Source of the DNA: Micrasema longulum
Lineage: Eukaryota > Arthropoda > Insecta > Trichoptera > Brachycentridae
Direction: 5' to 3'
Assembly (NCBI GenBank): GCA_022494885.1
Contig: JAGVSM010001409.1
Location: 558,001-622,000 of the forward strand
Length of the DNA stretch: 64,000 nt
The notes beneath the pieces are model-generated. The model saw only the letters and a list, made by a program, of their open reading frames with translations, did no database searches and had not been told where the DNA came from. Position 1 is the first letter of the stretch, and every line of letters begins with the position of its first letter. Shown here piece after piece: positions 20,925 through 31,215 of the stretch. A program made the translations under genes and the position numbers.

Positions 20925-21110
20925 CAGCGTCATAGTGAACTGGTTGGTTTGTTTGTCAACTATGCTTGAGGTTCCGGGTTCAGTTCCCAACAAGGCGAGG
21001 TAAAATATTAATTGAATGGGTGGATGTTGACTGGTATATTTCTTGGTCCCTGACTGACGCCATTTAGGTGCGAGGCAATGATCGATTGATGGTTTCAATA
21101 AAATAAATTG
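20925..21110 (+). repeat. SINE-1, degenerate copy
   Basis: tRNA-like head with B box-like 'ccgggttcagttccc', then 'tcttggtccctgactgacgc' equivalent to the 'ccctggactggtatc' part of SINE-1, and 'gcaatgatcgattga'. Confidence 0.6.
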
Positions 21111-21879
21111 GTTGACATTGCAATTTTTATTTCGATACTGTAACATCAATAACCATCATAAATATATTCGAATACATAAATAAATATATTTATCAATTAA
21201 TATTTTTAAATAATCCATTCTTAATAAAAATATAGTATATATTATGAAAATACAATTAGATATTTTTTATCATTGATTTCGTGATAATATAACACCTTTA
21301 ACATAATAATATATAATATTTTAAATACAATTGCACTGAAATATATTTGATAGACAATTGAAACCAGAAAATGTTTTCTTAATATGTTTGTTAGTAACAT
21401 CAATACATTACACGTATTTAATTGAGACATTTACTTGAATTATACATACGTACATTAAATTACGAGTAATTATTTTTACAATAATTAAAATAGATAAAAT
21501 TTCTTATAGATTAAACACATTCAGAGAATATTGGCACATTATTATTTTGACTAGATTGATATCCGAAAAATAAAATTTCTAATGTTAACGTAAATGATAT
21601 TTCAATCAATGAATACCGAACTAGTGCTAGTATTTATGTGGGTAAATGGACAAAACACTCGAATTATAATTAAATCTGGATAAACCCATAAAAAATATTC
21701 GTAAAAAGCAGGTGACTATTGAGAACCAGAATAAAAATTTGAATTAGAAGTAGTTTTAGAACGGGCTTGTTTTATGAAAGGTCATGACGTTCTATGTTCT
21801 ATTTTAAAAGAACTGTTGCAAAAATCCACGTACCGTGTATGTGCCTTGATACTCAATCCCCTGCCTCTGTCAAACCAAA
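21111..21879. other. AT-rich sequence without recognised feature
   Basis: Nothing recognised apart from very AT-rich DNA at 21140-21640. Confidence 0.5.
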
Positions 21880-22420
21880 TCATCGAAAGGTTTAAGAATT
21901 TCAAATACCTGGGAGTATGTTACAGAAAATGGTATATACTTTCAAAATAGCGGACGCCGCTTTGAAGAGTATGAAGGCTGTTTTGTAGATCGGATATTTA
22001 CTAAGTGAAAACCAAATTAAGTCTGTTAACGCCTGCATATAACTTGTTCTACTCTACGGATGCGAATCGTGGCACCTCACTAGGGCCCAAAACAGCAAAA
22101 TACAGTGTGTATAGGAGCCTTTTATCTGTGCGATGGTTTGACTTTGTGAGGAATGAGGAAATAAGAGAATGGACGCAGCCAACTCCGATGACAACTATCA
22201 CCGAGCGGAGGCGATACGGTTGGCTGGGCTCTATTTAAACTGCGGGTGCATCCTGAGGCCGCTTACCTTCAATTAGGTTCTCAACGTCCGGAACGTCCAT
22301 TTCTGACAGTTTGGCGGTAGTTTACCTCAGAATTACGGGATGCGAAAGTTTAGGAGGATGTGCAGAAGCTGGCTACCGACAGAGAGGCCCGAAGGCTGTA
22401 ATCTAGACACCATAGACATA
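21880..22420 (+). pseudogene. LINE C-terminal fragment with many breaks
   Basis: 'IERFKNFKYLG' (about 21888-21920) corresponds to the 'F-K-Y-L-G' block after LINE reverse transcriptase. 'TPMTTITERRRYGWLGSI' ends at 22235, and a final 'ELRDAKV…KLATDREARRL' at about 22330-22400 gives the RTE-like C-terminal end. Frames change at least twice and stops are present, so it is old. The fragment at 50650-51000 is a second copy of the same part. Confidence 0.7.
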
Positions 22421-23660
22421 TAATGATGATGAGATACTACTTTTTGCATAGACGCTAGTAAAAAGTAGTGTGAGGAGGTGCGGCAAAGGAGGTAAAATTG
22501 GCTACTGATGACCTTTGGCTGCAGAATTTATGGAATAGGAAACAGCGCAGTAACAAAGTAGCTACCAATAGAAGTGGGCACTTCAGGTGACAAAGATGTA
22601 GCCGATTATGCTGGTCCCGAATAGAAGTTCTGTCTCCGAAAGAGCAGTTTGTCTCAGCTGCATTCAACTTAAGGGCTGGATGTTTTTTGAAGACGGACTA
22701 CTTTCAGAGATAATAATACAATGTATTGAATATTTACGTCTAAATATGCTTTAAATTCTTATGTAGAAATTATCTTTTGAGACGTCATGTTTTTTCCTCA
22801 ATATCGAATCCATCGTAAAGTTCATTCTTAATTACACAAAACTCGTATTGTGGTTATTATTTTTTTATTCGTTTGTTACAAAGTGGAAGTTGGAATGTAA
22901 ATGTTTTAAATAAGGAGTAATAAAGATAATTTAAACATTAATAACATAAATGCAAAAGTAAATGAACAAATAACTCATTGATAGGCTTCGCATAAACAAA
23001 TGAATAATAAGTTGTGTGGAGATTTCAAGTAAGTTTTTAATTACGACTCATCTCGCATTAGTAAATATGCGTATTTTCAAGTATTAAGGAACAAAACCGT
23101 GTTTGACAATGATTTAAAACCGATCGAAAATGTTTTTAAGAATATCGGTTTTGATGTTTAATAAAAATGTATGGTAACAATTTAAAACAGTGCTTTCATT
23201 TAAATTGTTAAGCGATACTTTTTTGCAACTATATGAATAAAATTTTTATTTCATAGGTCAATTGAACTGTTGGCGTTTTGAGAATATTAAAAAGGTGTTT
23301 TTAGCAAGAGGGGATATAGTCGTTGAAACTCTATTTTAGAAAAAATATCTCCAAATCAACACGTATGTTGAGTATTTCAACTCTTTTCATATCTTAAATA
23401 AATAACATGATAGCTGCCCACGCTCCTATATTTTAAAGAAAAAAACTAAATTTAAAATTAATGTCTATATTGACGAGTTATTTGGTACAAAGCCAGATCT
23501 TAAACTATCGACGTCTCAACTAACCATAACTACTCGTACTTTGATAAAAATCCTATAATTGTTGGAAAAAATTAATTTATTTTGATTCGATAATTAAAAT
23601 CAATCAATAGTTAGGAAGTGTGTTATTATGACAATAATAAAGTGCAAAAAAAACATATAC
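22421..23660. other. No recognised feature
   Basis: A moderately GC-balanced patch at 22440-22670 yields antisense open frames without family resemblance. The rest is AT-rich. Confidence 0.45.
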
Positions 23661-23668
23661 CAAGATAT

Positions 23669-23674
23669 TTTATT
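23669..23674 (-). promoter_or_regulatory. Candidate poly(A) signal AATAAA of the orcokinin transcript
   Basis: This is the first AATAAA I found on the minus strand downstream of the orcokinin stop, giving a 3' UTR of roughly 420 bp. In AT-rich DNA such hexamers are common, so the assignment rests on position only. Confidence 0.4.
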
Positions 23675-23679
23675 GAACC

Positions 23680-24096
23680 AATTCGTAATTATAACTATAA
23701 AATGTGTCTCTGTCCCGTATAAATGTATGTAAAATGTTTTAAATAAATAAATTTAAAAAATATGAATATTTCGAACTCCAAAGAAAAGACTATTAATATC
23801 AAATGGTCTAAAAGATTCAAACTCGACACATATTTTTAATTTGTGGAGCAAAAATACTCGGAAAGAGATGACAAATATTTTCAAAAAGAGAAATCGTATT
23901 AACCTATTTAATTACACACACCTTATTTTGCCACTTATAATTAATAATTAAATTAAGATGTTACGTAGATTTAATATCGTGAAATACGTGCTAGGTAATT
24001 AGATTTAAATGAAAAGGTAGCACAAAGCTTGATCGCAAACACTGAAATATGATTTAAGTCAACCCGTTTGAAAGCCTTTTAAAACTAGTTAGTGAG
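23680..24096 (-). other. Probable 3' UTR of the orcokinin gene
   Basis: This AT-rich, non-coding stretch lies between the orcokinin stop and the candidate poly(A) signal. I recognised no transposon in it. Confidence 0.4.
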
Positions 24097-24331
24097 TTAG
24101 TATCGGAATCGCATCGGTGACTTGGCCATTTTAGGGTCCGTAGAGATGTCCCTCTTGGCGAATGAGTCGAAGTTCGAATGGTCGATTTCGTCGAAGTTCC
24201 TCTTGGAGAATCCGACGAATCCGGCGTGGTGGTCAATCTCGTCGAAGTTTCCCGCCCTCTTCATCGACGGGGAGTAGTAGCTCAGAGGAATATCGCTAAG
24301 CCTTCGCTTCAGTCCGCCGAAGGGGATTCCG
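24097..24331 (-). CDS. Orcokinin neuropeptide precursor, last coding exon (partial gene)
   Basis: This exon encodes the C-terminal 77 residues of a secreted neuropeptide precursor. Orcokinins are arthropod peptides starting NFDEID, released by cleavage at dibasic sites in neurosecretory or gut endocrine cells. Numbering from the first full codon, KR pairs lie at residues 8-9, 24-25, 43-44 and 59-60. They release RLSDIPLSYYSPSM, AGNFDEIDHHAGFVGFS and NFDEIDHSNFDSFA, leaving the tail DISTDPKMAKSPMRFRY. The exon begins after a pyrimidine-rich acceptor ending AG at 24333-24332, so the first base (24331) completes a codon split with an upstream exon. The stop TAA is at 24099-24097. The reading frame stays open upstream of the acceptor, but that sequence looks intronic. 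The first NFDEID peptide carries an AG extension and an HH after NFDEID, unlike the usual NFDEIDRSGF form. No signal peptide or start codon is present here, so the gene is partial in this window. Family assignment is strong. Exon structure is inferred. Confidence 0.88.
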
Positions 24332-24346
24332 CTGTGGAAGAAAATA
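24332..24346 (-). promoter_or_regulatory. Splice acceptor of the orcokinin exon
   Basis: Read on the minus strand, this is a pyrimidine-rich tract (tattttcttccac) followed by AG directly before the exon. It fits an insect 3' splice site, leaves one base of a split codon on the exon, and marks where neuropeptide-like sequence begins and AT-rich intron-like sequence ends. Confidence 0.75.
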
Positions 24347-25159
24347 TACTGTAAATATGTATATATTTTACGAAAACTCAAAGGAGAATGGGTGCTTTTA
24401 AGTAACCCAAAAAAGACTGGCGTGTAAAGCGTTATATTAATTATCTCGTTTTCAAGTAATAAATTATTGATAGGTGTAAATTCGGGTAAGAGAGAATACA
24501 ATATAATAACAACATGTTAAAAAAAAAACAATATTGATAGGTGGTTGCGGGAGTGGTTGGTGGGATTGAGTGGTTTGTGGCTGGATCGATCGCCAGTGGA
24601 TGAAGGTCCACCTATCCTACACATCCTGTAATCTCCCAATTCGCAATGTTTGTTTATTCTCCTCGTCTCTATGGCCATGGGTAGCTACGGTTGCTATAAG
24701 AACAATTTTCTATATCCATAGCAACCAACATCAACAATCACATTTTTCTCTTCTTGATAATTTCTGTCAACTACCGCATGTTCATAATTTTATCTGCCCG
24801 CATCTGCTCGTCCTTTAATCATCTGCCCGCATCTGAACACCATTACATATTCTGACTGCCGCGCCGCCACATTCATCTATATATTTCCCAAATAACTATA
24901 GTGAAAGTGCTGTGATCACCAAAAAAGGGAAAAACTACCCAGAAGCCAGGACTTGGAGATAGCATCCAGATTCCTGTCCCTGATTCCCTTTCCTGTCTTC
25001 CTAAAGGTAGGATTTTTGTCTGCCATGGTTTATTTGGCCGCATACTGTTCTTTTCTACACCTGCCATCATCACGCAAACTTTTATTTCTCCGCAAAAAAT
25101 ATCACATATCAACGATTCAGTCAAATAATACCCATCCAAAATTATAATCGCCACCCCTA
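24347..25159. other. Probable orcokinin intron, no recognised element
   Basis: Directly upstream of the orcokinin acceptor. A short duplicated phrase 'atctgcccgcatctg' occurs at about 24789 and 24821. Open frames at 24570-24818 and 24873-25154 have no recognisable family. I saw no signal-peptide-encoding exon. Confidence 0.45.
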
Positions 25160-25285
25160 ACTACGTTTTTTTCCATCACACTAGGTCAAGAGGTCCAATC
25201 ACAGTGAAGAAGCGAGTCAACCAGGCAAGCAAAAGCACAATCTCATTGGATTATTATGCTCACACCTCGGGTGATGTTCCAAGCG
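25160..25285 (-). repeat. SINE-2-like body fragment
   Basis: 'ccatcacactaggtcaagag' and 'gtgttc/gctcacacctcgggtg' parallel the SINE-2 copy at 14610-14772. The tRNA-like head is lost. Confidence 0.5.
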
Positions 25286-25287
25286 CT

Positions 25288-25380
25288 CGCGCGGCTGTAG
25301 AAAAAGCTTTTATCTCCCGTATTTACATATAAAGTACGCTAGATAAATGTGTTTTCTACGGCCGCGAGAGCGGTTTAGAA
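25288..25380. mobile_element. Tight hairpin repeat (93 bp)
   Basis: Arms of about 40 bp (GCGCTCGCGCGGCTGTAGAA against CCGCTCTCGCGGCCGTAGAA…) are nearly contiguous at the centre. GC-rich tips contrast with the surrounding AT-rich DNA. A small MITE is likely. Confidence 0.6.
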
Positions 25381-25639
25381 TAGCACGGCTGGGAGTTGAA
25401 TCAGGTTAAGTTTAGAGGTGAAACGACCATTCGGGCGTATTCAGAGAAGACGAGTATTGCCGAGCAAGTAAGAAACAAATAGCTGTGCGTCACTGCTGTG
25501 CTCTGTTGTTTAGTTTTCATTTCATTCCTGTGGTCTTAAGCAAACACAATTTTTATTTTTTTTATTTGATCTTTATTTTATTCACAATTTTTTTACATTA
25601 GTATATTTTTAATTTTTAAATAGTGCAAACATATTCTTA

Positions 25640-25740
25640 CGCATTATTATCATCATCATCACCGCACAGCCATTCCTGTCCACTGCTGAACATAAGCCTC
25701 CCCCATACTCCCCATACATCCTTGTCTTACGCTTTCTGCA
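25640..25740 (-). repeat. LINE tail with the 'cactgctgaacataagcctc' signature
   Basis: The run 'catcatcatcaccgcac' followed by 'ccactgctgaacataagcct' and 'ccccca' is a widespread arthropod LINE 3' end, here on the minus strand with its (GAT)n-type tail. Only about 100 bp remain. Confidence 0.7.
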
Positions 25741-25864
25741 TTCAGTCACCAGCAATAGGGTATTTTCACGTTTTTTTATTTTTAAATATGCAAAAATTGA
25801 CGATGGCAACGGTATATATATTTTCATTGTGCGATTTCGGTTTTAAAAAATAAATTTTCTACGA

Positions 25865-26140
25865 AGGTTTAAAATATAGATATTTTGAATAACCCGAAAA
25901 CGAGACATTTCGCGCCCTGTGCGACAAACGGCACGTATGACGTTTTGGCGCCAAACTTGTGTGCAATGTTCATTAGAAGCACGGTCGGCGGTCATAACGC
26001 GTGACGTCAAAATTACGTATTACCAACTTGAGCATTTTTAGGCGCTCATTTTTAAACCGGAAATTATAAATGAAAACTTGTTTTGGATGCATCGATAGTT
26101 GTACTCGTATCATTAGAATAGTAAAAATCCTCTCTAATTA
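25865..26140 (+). repeat. Family B repeat, copy 2
   Basis: Same order of blocks as 5550-5790, with the 3' part better preserved: '…taaatgaaaacttgttttgg…tagtaaaaatcc'. Confidence 0.75.
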
Positions 26141-26149
26141 ACAATTGTT

Positions 26150-26690
26150 TATTTATTCATTTATTTCGACGGCTTACGCCTTTGACAAAGCATAAAATAA
26201 TTTTGAAAAACAAAACACCCGAACACAGTATAAAAAATAAAGATACATGAAGTAAAATCAGCAGAAAATTAGGAAATAATAAATAAAAATTAATTAAGAA
26301 GTTATGACATAGGTATGCAGCAAATTAACAATAAATAAAGGGTTTAAATATAAAAAGTATTGAAGTAACAGAGGCGATGTATCATAGCATAAACAGTGAA
26401 ACAAGTATAAAACCTAGTACATTTTGGTGATTAAAAAGCAATGATTTTAATTAGTATATTTTTTAAAAAAATAAATCTAAGTTTCCATGTTTGTTTGCTA
26501 ACATGTGGAACCGTGGAATAGGTGAGTATTTGGCATAGTTTGAACCATGCAAATCAACAGCAAAATAAGTATTTTGTCTTGTCCCATGCTGTCTCACATA
26601 AAAATTTACACAATTTAAAAGATCGGGACTGTCAAGAACATTATTTAATAACTTGAAAACCAATTATGTTTTTAACGTTATTTCCGACTC
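26150..26690 (-). pseudogene. LINE 3' end
   Basis: 26463-26663 encodes 'FKLLNNVLDSPDLLNCVNFY' and 'VRQHGTRQNTYFAVDLHGSN', the C-terminal region of the same LINE protein type as 2544-3230. Downstream on the minus strand come an AT-rich 3' UTR and a tail with 'ccgtcgaaataaatgaataa'. Only about 66 codons survive. Confidence 0.75.
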
Positions 26691-26759
26691 GTGAGAATAC
26701 CCTGATCTCTTTATATATTATTATACTTATATATTAAATGAAAAATAAAAAATAAATCG

Positions 26760-26778
26760 AAAAAAAAAAAAAAAAAAT
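26760..26778 (+). repeat. Poly(A) run
   Basis: Uninterrupted A tract, possibly a retroposon tail. Confidence 0.8.
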
Positions 26779-26999
26779 CAAATCAAATATCATCTGACCA
26801 TCGTGTGGGCGGTCTCCCTCTTCTTCATTTATCTTTACAAGATCTCCACTTAACTACCCTTTGAGTTCATCTTTGGAATTTTAATCTAGCTACATTCTTA
26901 TGTATGCTCTAATAAGACATTATATGTATATATATATATCATTTATGAATTCTTTAACACATACGTATGTCTTTATATTTTTTTACTGTCTCATATAAA

Positions 27000-27370
27000 A
27001 TTTTATTTTGTGATTCGCATTTTTTCGGAATAGAAGTCTGATTTTTACCCTTTCTCTGGTATTATGATCATGTTCGAGTTAATAATTTTTCTTTCAAAAT
27101 TATGTGGTTTTTTAGGGTTAATAATTTTATATACAAATATCATGGTATTGTAAAATAATATTTGCCGATGTGTAAGTTATTGTAATTCATTTAACATCGA
27201 CTTTTTTACCCTTGTGTATTTAAATTTTTTTTCAAAATAATTCTAAAGGCTTTGTTTTGTAATATACTTGATTTGCTTATTTTTTTTGGATTTGATAAAA
27301 ATAATATTCTGCTACAGTAGTTAATGTGTTGTAAATAATTTTGCTTGAATTCAATCCACAAATCTTCTTT
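27000..27370 (-). pseudogene. LINE C-terminal fragment in shifted frames
   Basis: The minus strand gives 'ILQNKAFRIILKKNLNTQG' (about 27270-27220), then 'KKSMLNELQ' and 'LTHRQILFYNTMIFVYKIIN', and 'HDHNTRER' (about 27060) in different frames. This order, LQNKAxR then HNTR, is the standard C-terminal region of jockey/CR1-like LINEs. At least two frameshifts and several stops show age. Confidence 0.7.
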
Positions 27371-28674
27371 CAATTACTTTAATACTTTTTCTTTTATTTC
27401 ATACTTTTACTTTTATTTGCTTATTTTAATATTTTTTTAATTACGTATTTTTGTATTATTTAATTTAGCACTCAATATTATTTGGCATATTATTTATTAC
27501 TCCTATTTCTTACTACAGTGTATGGTGAGTTTTTAGAAACCATATCTCAATTATCATTTCAATTATGTTTTTACATAGGTATATATTATTTTTCTATTGA
27601 TTTCAATGATACCATTGTTTTGTTTTTTTTCAATACTACTATATTTTACTATTATACTTTTATTTTGTTGACTTCAATGATACTGTTATTTTGTATATTT
27701 GATTATGTAAGAATCTAAATTTCTATAATTTGTAATTTAGATTTTTATATTTATGTCTGATTATCTTTTTAAAATTGTATTCTTTATTTTATTATTTATT
27801 ACTTATACCCCTTTTTCAGGATTTTTATTATATTGCATCACATGTCTTTATATTTTAATCTAATTAATTTTAATATGTATTTTTATTGTTATTTATTATG
27901 GCTTGACACGGACACAACCTTAAAAGTCTTAATAAGTTCACTTATATTTAAATAAGTGTAATTTTGAATGAATAAATAAATAAATTACAATAAAAGCGCC
28001 CTAACCCTTCTTTCCTAAAACAGTTCTTAAAGACTAGTGTTTTTCTCCAGTTTCGCAAATTTACTATCAATTTTTAGTATACTAATTCAAAAACTACTTG
28101 ATGTTTGTTTACAATCAAGTTTGATGAATTTACAATTTAAAAAAAAATAATTTAAAAGCTCATTGCACCATGATTAAAAGTAGTATGGTCAATTTGTGAT
28201 CAATTAAATAGTTACTCATGGTCAGTTCTTTTATTAATTGCAAGGGTTATGTAGACGTATAATTTACACATAATACCTAAGGGTAGTATAATAATTTAGC
28301 TATTTTATTTTTGGGTCCGAAAATACGCAATTTAGATGTCATTTAAATCATTGATGGTGTAAAACATACTGATTTGTATGGGGCATCTCTAAAAAATAAA
28401 CGTAATTATTTAGAAAGTCCGTGTATGTTAATATTTGTATATAGGGGTTAGAATTGGTTTGTAGGGATTAGCTCTCCGCAAAGTTCACTTTAGATTCATG
28501 GGGAAAGTAAATAACCCATCTTATTAGTTATTAGTAATGAACTGAACAGAATTCTTGAAGCATGTCATCCCTCTACAGTTATTTTACATTCGTTGTCATA
28601 CTATGGATTACCAAGGTAGTGCAGATCTTTAAGACAGATGATTTAGGTTTAAAACAGTAAAAAGAAATATCCCC
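27371..28674. other. AT-rich sequence without recognised feature
   Basis: The 78-codon frame at 27482-27718 is F/I/Y-rich, as expected by chance in T-rich DNA. No repeat was recognised. Confidence 0.5.
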
Positions 28675-28678
28675 TTAA

Positions 28679-29100
28679 CACTTTGTATCCCGGAGCCGAG
28701 TCTTGTGTTTTCACGTGGTTTACCAGCTGTCTAAAAAGTGCATTTTATTGACATCTAGTGACTTTTATTAGTACTTTTTTGCAGCTGGTAAACTACGTGA
28801 AAACACGGGACTGGGTCACAACGCAAGGTTATTATAATCACGTGTTTACACGGCTCCGGGATATAAAGCACAAAAAAAGAGTGAGGACGTGTTGTATATG
28901 TGCAAACAATGCAATGTGGCTCTCCATAAAGGCCAATGTTGGCAAATGTTTTCAAATAAATGTAAGAAGTTTCAATTGATTTAATCCAGCATTTTCATGA
29001 TTATGTCACTTTTAAGAAACCCTTCACAAAGCATGAAATTTCACAAAAGTGGACCGGGCACAGGGTAAATTCTATGTGTATTCAGCCTGTGCTTAAAGTG
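28679..29100 (+). mobile_element. piggyBac-like remnant flanked by TTAA
   Basis: TTAA at 28675-28678 and 29101-29104 bounds a 422-bp element with short inverted ends starting CACTTT. Toward its right half, about 28873-28975 encodes 'YMCKQCNVALHKGQCWQMFS' and 'NKCKKFQ' in one frame, after 'HKKRVRTCC' in another. This matches the C-terminal cysteine-rich domain of piggyBac transposases (basic stretch, C-x2-C, then C…CF/W). Most of the transposase is deleted. An internal inverted repeat (28690-28745 against about 28770-28820) adds a hairpin. Confidence 0.7.
28690..28860. repeat. Imperfect inverted repeat inside the piggyBac-like element
   Basis: 'gtgttttcacgtggtttacc' and its near-inverse 'ggtaaactacgtgaaaacac' lie about 60 bp apart. 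The outer 'cccggagccg' and 'cggctccggg' extend the pairing, with an insertion in the right arm. Confidence 0.75.
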
Positions 29101-29279
29101 TTAATGCACCCGGTTTCGATTTGTGTTATTTATTGACAAGTTCTTGAAGTAATATAACTAAGTTGTGGTTCTGTGGAAGTAAAAGTGTCTCGGACCCATT
29201 TTACTCGGTTGTTTCTGAATAAAAATTAAAAATAGTCCCAAAATCAAAACATTTAAATTTGTAAGTGAAAATTCTTGAT

Positions 29280-29420
29280 GGATGTTCATTGTAATTTATT
29301 ATAGAAATAAAAGACGAGTGATACTTTAATCCACAAATTTCGAATATCCAGTGTCCGGTTTCGTCGCTTTCGCGACATCTTCGAGACTAGTATATTTATT
29401 AACGAGTTCAATGTACTTAT
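29280..29420 (-). repeat. Penelope-like repeat end, minus-strand copy
   Basis: The minus strand reads 'ctagtctcgaagatgtcgcg', 'aaagcgacgaaaccggacac' and then 'aaatttgtggattaaagta'. The hairpin GTCGC-GAAA-GCGAC and following GAAA resemble stem II and the GAAA box of a hammerhead, but the first box has an extra C (CUCGAAGA). The plus-strand relative is at 44707-44810. Confidence 0.5.
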
Positions 29421-29692
29421 ACAAAACAAAGGTAAGGATAGAGTATTCAAAATTATATGAAAGTAAATTAAAATAAAATAGTTTTTATCTTAAGGATCAT
29501 TAGCGATTTTTTTTCGGGTTAGCTAATGAGTTGATATAATGCTATTTTAAATGAGTTTAAGTATTGCATATATATTAATTTTAGTGTCCCATTCTTTGTG
29601 AGTGTGATTTTTGTCAATTATGATTTCTAAAAAACAAAGGGTAAAAAGTCATTATATAAGTCACACATATTAAAAAAAAAAGTTTGATAATA

Positions 29693-29860
29693 TGCGGGTT
29701 GTGGTGCCATGGGCAATGTCGCGGACTCCGGATCAGAAAGCCTGAGGTTCGAATCCCGTTCTATTATACCTTGTTTCCCATTTTCTAACAAAGTATTTAA
29801 AAATTACTCCATAATTCAAATATTTGGGTAAATTATAAGAACGCATTTTTTTGTAGGTAT
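29693..29860 (+). repeat. SINE-3, plus-strand copy
   Basis: A tRNA-like head with 'gggttgtggtgccatgggca' and B box 'ggttcgaatcccg' is followed by 'ttcccattttctaac' and 'atatttgggtaaattataag'. Confidence 0.75.
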
Positions 29861-30849
29861 ATTTAAAAAAAAATATATGCCGATATGAGTAACGTTTTTC
29901 TTCTTAATACTTTGAAGATTACGTCTACAAGAAAGGTGCACCTAGATGAACATACAATGCGACAGGTCCGATGGTAACATATTACTGACTAAAAGATACT
30001 CGAAAAATACAATAAAAATGCGAGATTATTTGAGGGTTGCGATTTTATTCACCAAACAAAACAATACGAATCCTTCAAAAATATTCATGCCTGAAGACTA
30101 CTTCAAAAACCACGGGCGCGCTTTCAACTGGAATTATGTATTCGGGATAAAATACAATCTAGCGAAGCAAGAATATTTTTGCATTATCGTGAAAACACGA
30201 GATACAAATAGTTACAAACACGGGTTACCGATGATTTGACTCGGTGAGTAATGTAGAAATTGAATGACGCATTCTGAAACCAGTGATAACTGTCACCAAG
30301 TAGATGCAACTTGGTATGACCAAATATTTGAATTTCACCCCCTAGTGCGTTATATTATGTGTTAAATAAATAAAATAAAAAAATATCGAGACGGTATGAA
30401 GTAAAATCGATCTTTATTTAGGAAAATAAGTATATTTGTATGAATTTTTTTTCTTCTTCTTAGTTTTTTTTGGCTTTTTTCACCCCTAACTGGGGTGTTC
30501 TAGCCAGTGTCAAGTTAGAGATTGACTTATTTAAATATTTACACATGTGTTAGTACTATACATACAAGTTAGTGTGTTAGTATTTAATATTACATACACT
30601 TTCATAGTATATATTATTTACAAGTACATTAAAATATCATTTTTATATGAATAAACTTATATGAATTTATTTAATATGTAATATATATTTTCTTTACTAA
30701 CTTTGTATACTTTGTGTAAATCTGTTATTAGTTCTGAGTTTATACACTTTATTTGTCGGTTTTCTATAAATATGTATGTAGAACTGTTGATTTCCCAAAT
30801 GAAATAAAATAAATAGAAGGCATATAACTTATTTACAACCTTATACCAT
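29861..30849. other. Unassigned sequence with one open frame
   Basis: Apart from the frame at 29946-30239 nothing was recognised. Confidence 0.45.
29946..30239 (+). CDS. Unrecognised 97-codon open frame
   Basis: An ATG-initiated frame encodes a polar, basic protein with an even residue mix (for example 'FMPEDYFKNHGRAFNWNYVF' and 'GIKYNLAKQEYFC'). It has no signal peptide, transmembrane helix or motif I recognise. It is one of the few frames here that looks protein-like without resembling a retroelement. It could be an exon, a fragment of an unrecognised transposon, or chance. No splice signals were convincing. Confidence 0.25.
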   Translation: MNIQCDRSDGNILLTKRYSKNTIKMRDYLRVAILFTKQNNTNPSKIFMPEDYFKNHGRAFNWNYVFGIKYNLAKQEYFCIIVKTRDTNSYKHGLPMI

Positions 30850-31215
30850 TTATAACTTCATATTTACATTTAAAAAAAATGTTTGTTTATTGGGTGGGGA
30901 CAAGAGAGTTAAAATATTATTAGGGAATGGGACGTTGATTTTGGAGAGGTCAGATAGGAACTTAGGATAACAATCATTTATGGGGCATCCAAAGAAAATT
31001 TGATTTAGATCTTCCTCCTCAAGCTGACATTCGCACATGGCAGAGTCCCGGACATGGATTCTAAACAAATGAAAACTATTACAACAATGTCCAATGCGCA
31101 TTCCGCATATAGAAGATGTCTCAAATTTGTCAGAATCACTTTGGAGAACCAAGGCTTTTCTGTTACATTTGGTTTAGAATTAGAAAAGGTGTCTTCCCTT
31201 GACTTAGAAGGAGGC
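30850..31215 (-). pseudogene. LINE C-terminal fragment with zinc-knuckle-like motif
   Basis: Minus-strand codons encode 'ICGMRIGHCCNSFHLFRIHV', 'RDSAMCECQLEEEDLNQIFF' and 'GCPINDCYPKFL'. R-x-R-x-GH followed by C-x-C-x(n)-E-x(n)-H/Q-x3-CP is the C-terminal signature after the RNase H or reverse transcriptase domain in several insect LINE clades. The expected His is replaced by Gln (LNQIFFGCP). It ends in a normal stop at 30850. The upstream part is frame-shifted at about 31150. Confidence 0.7.

Noticed and set aside
24054..24236. 60-codon minus frame overlapping the orcokinin exon
   Set aside because: It is a shifted frame of the same exon. The NFDEID repeats and KR sites are only in the other frame.
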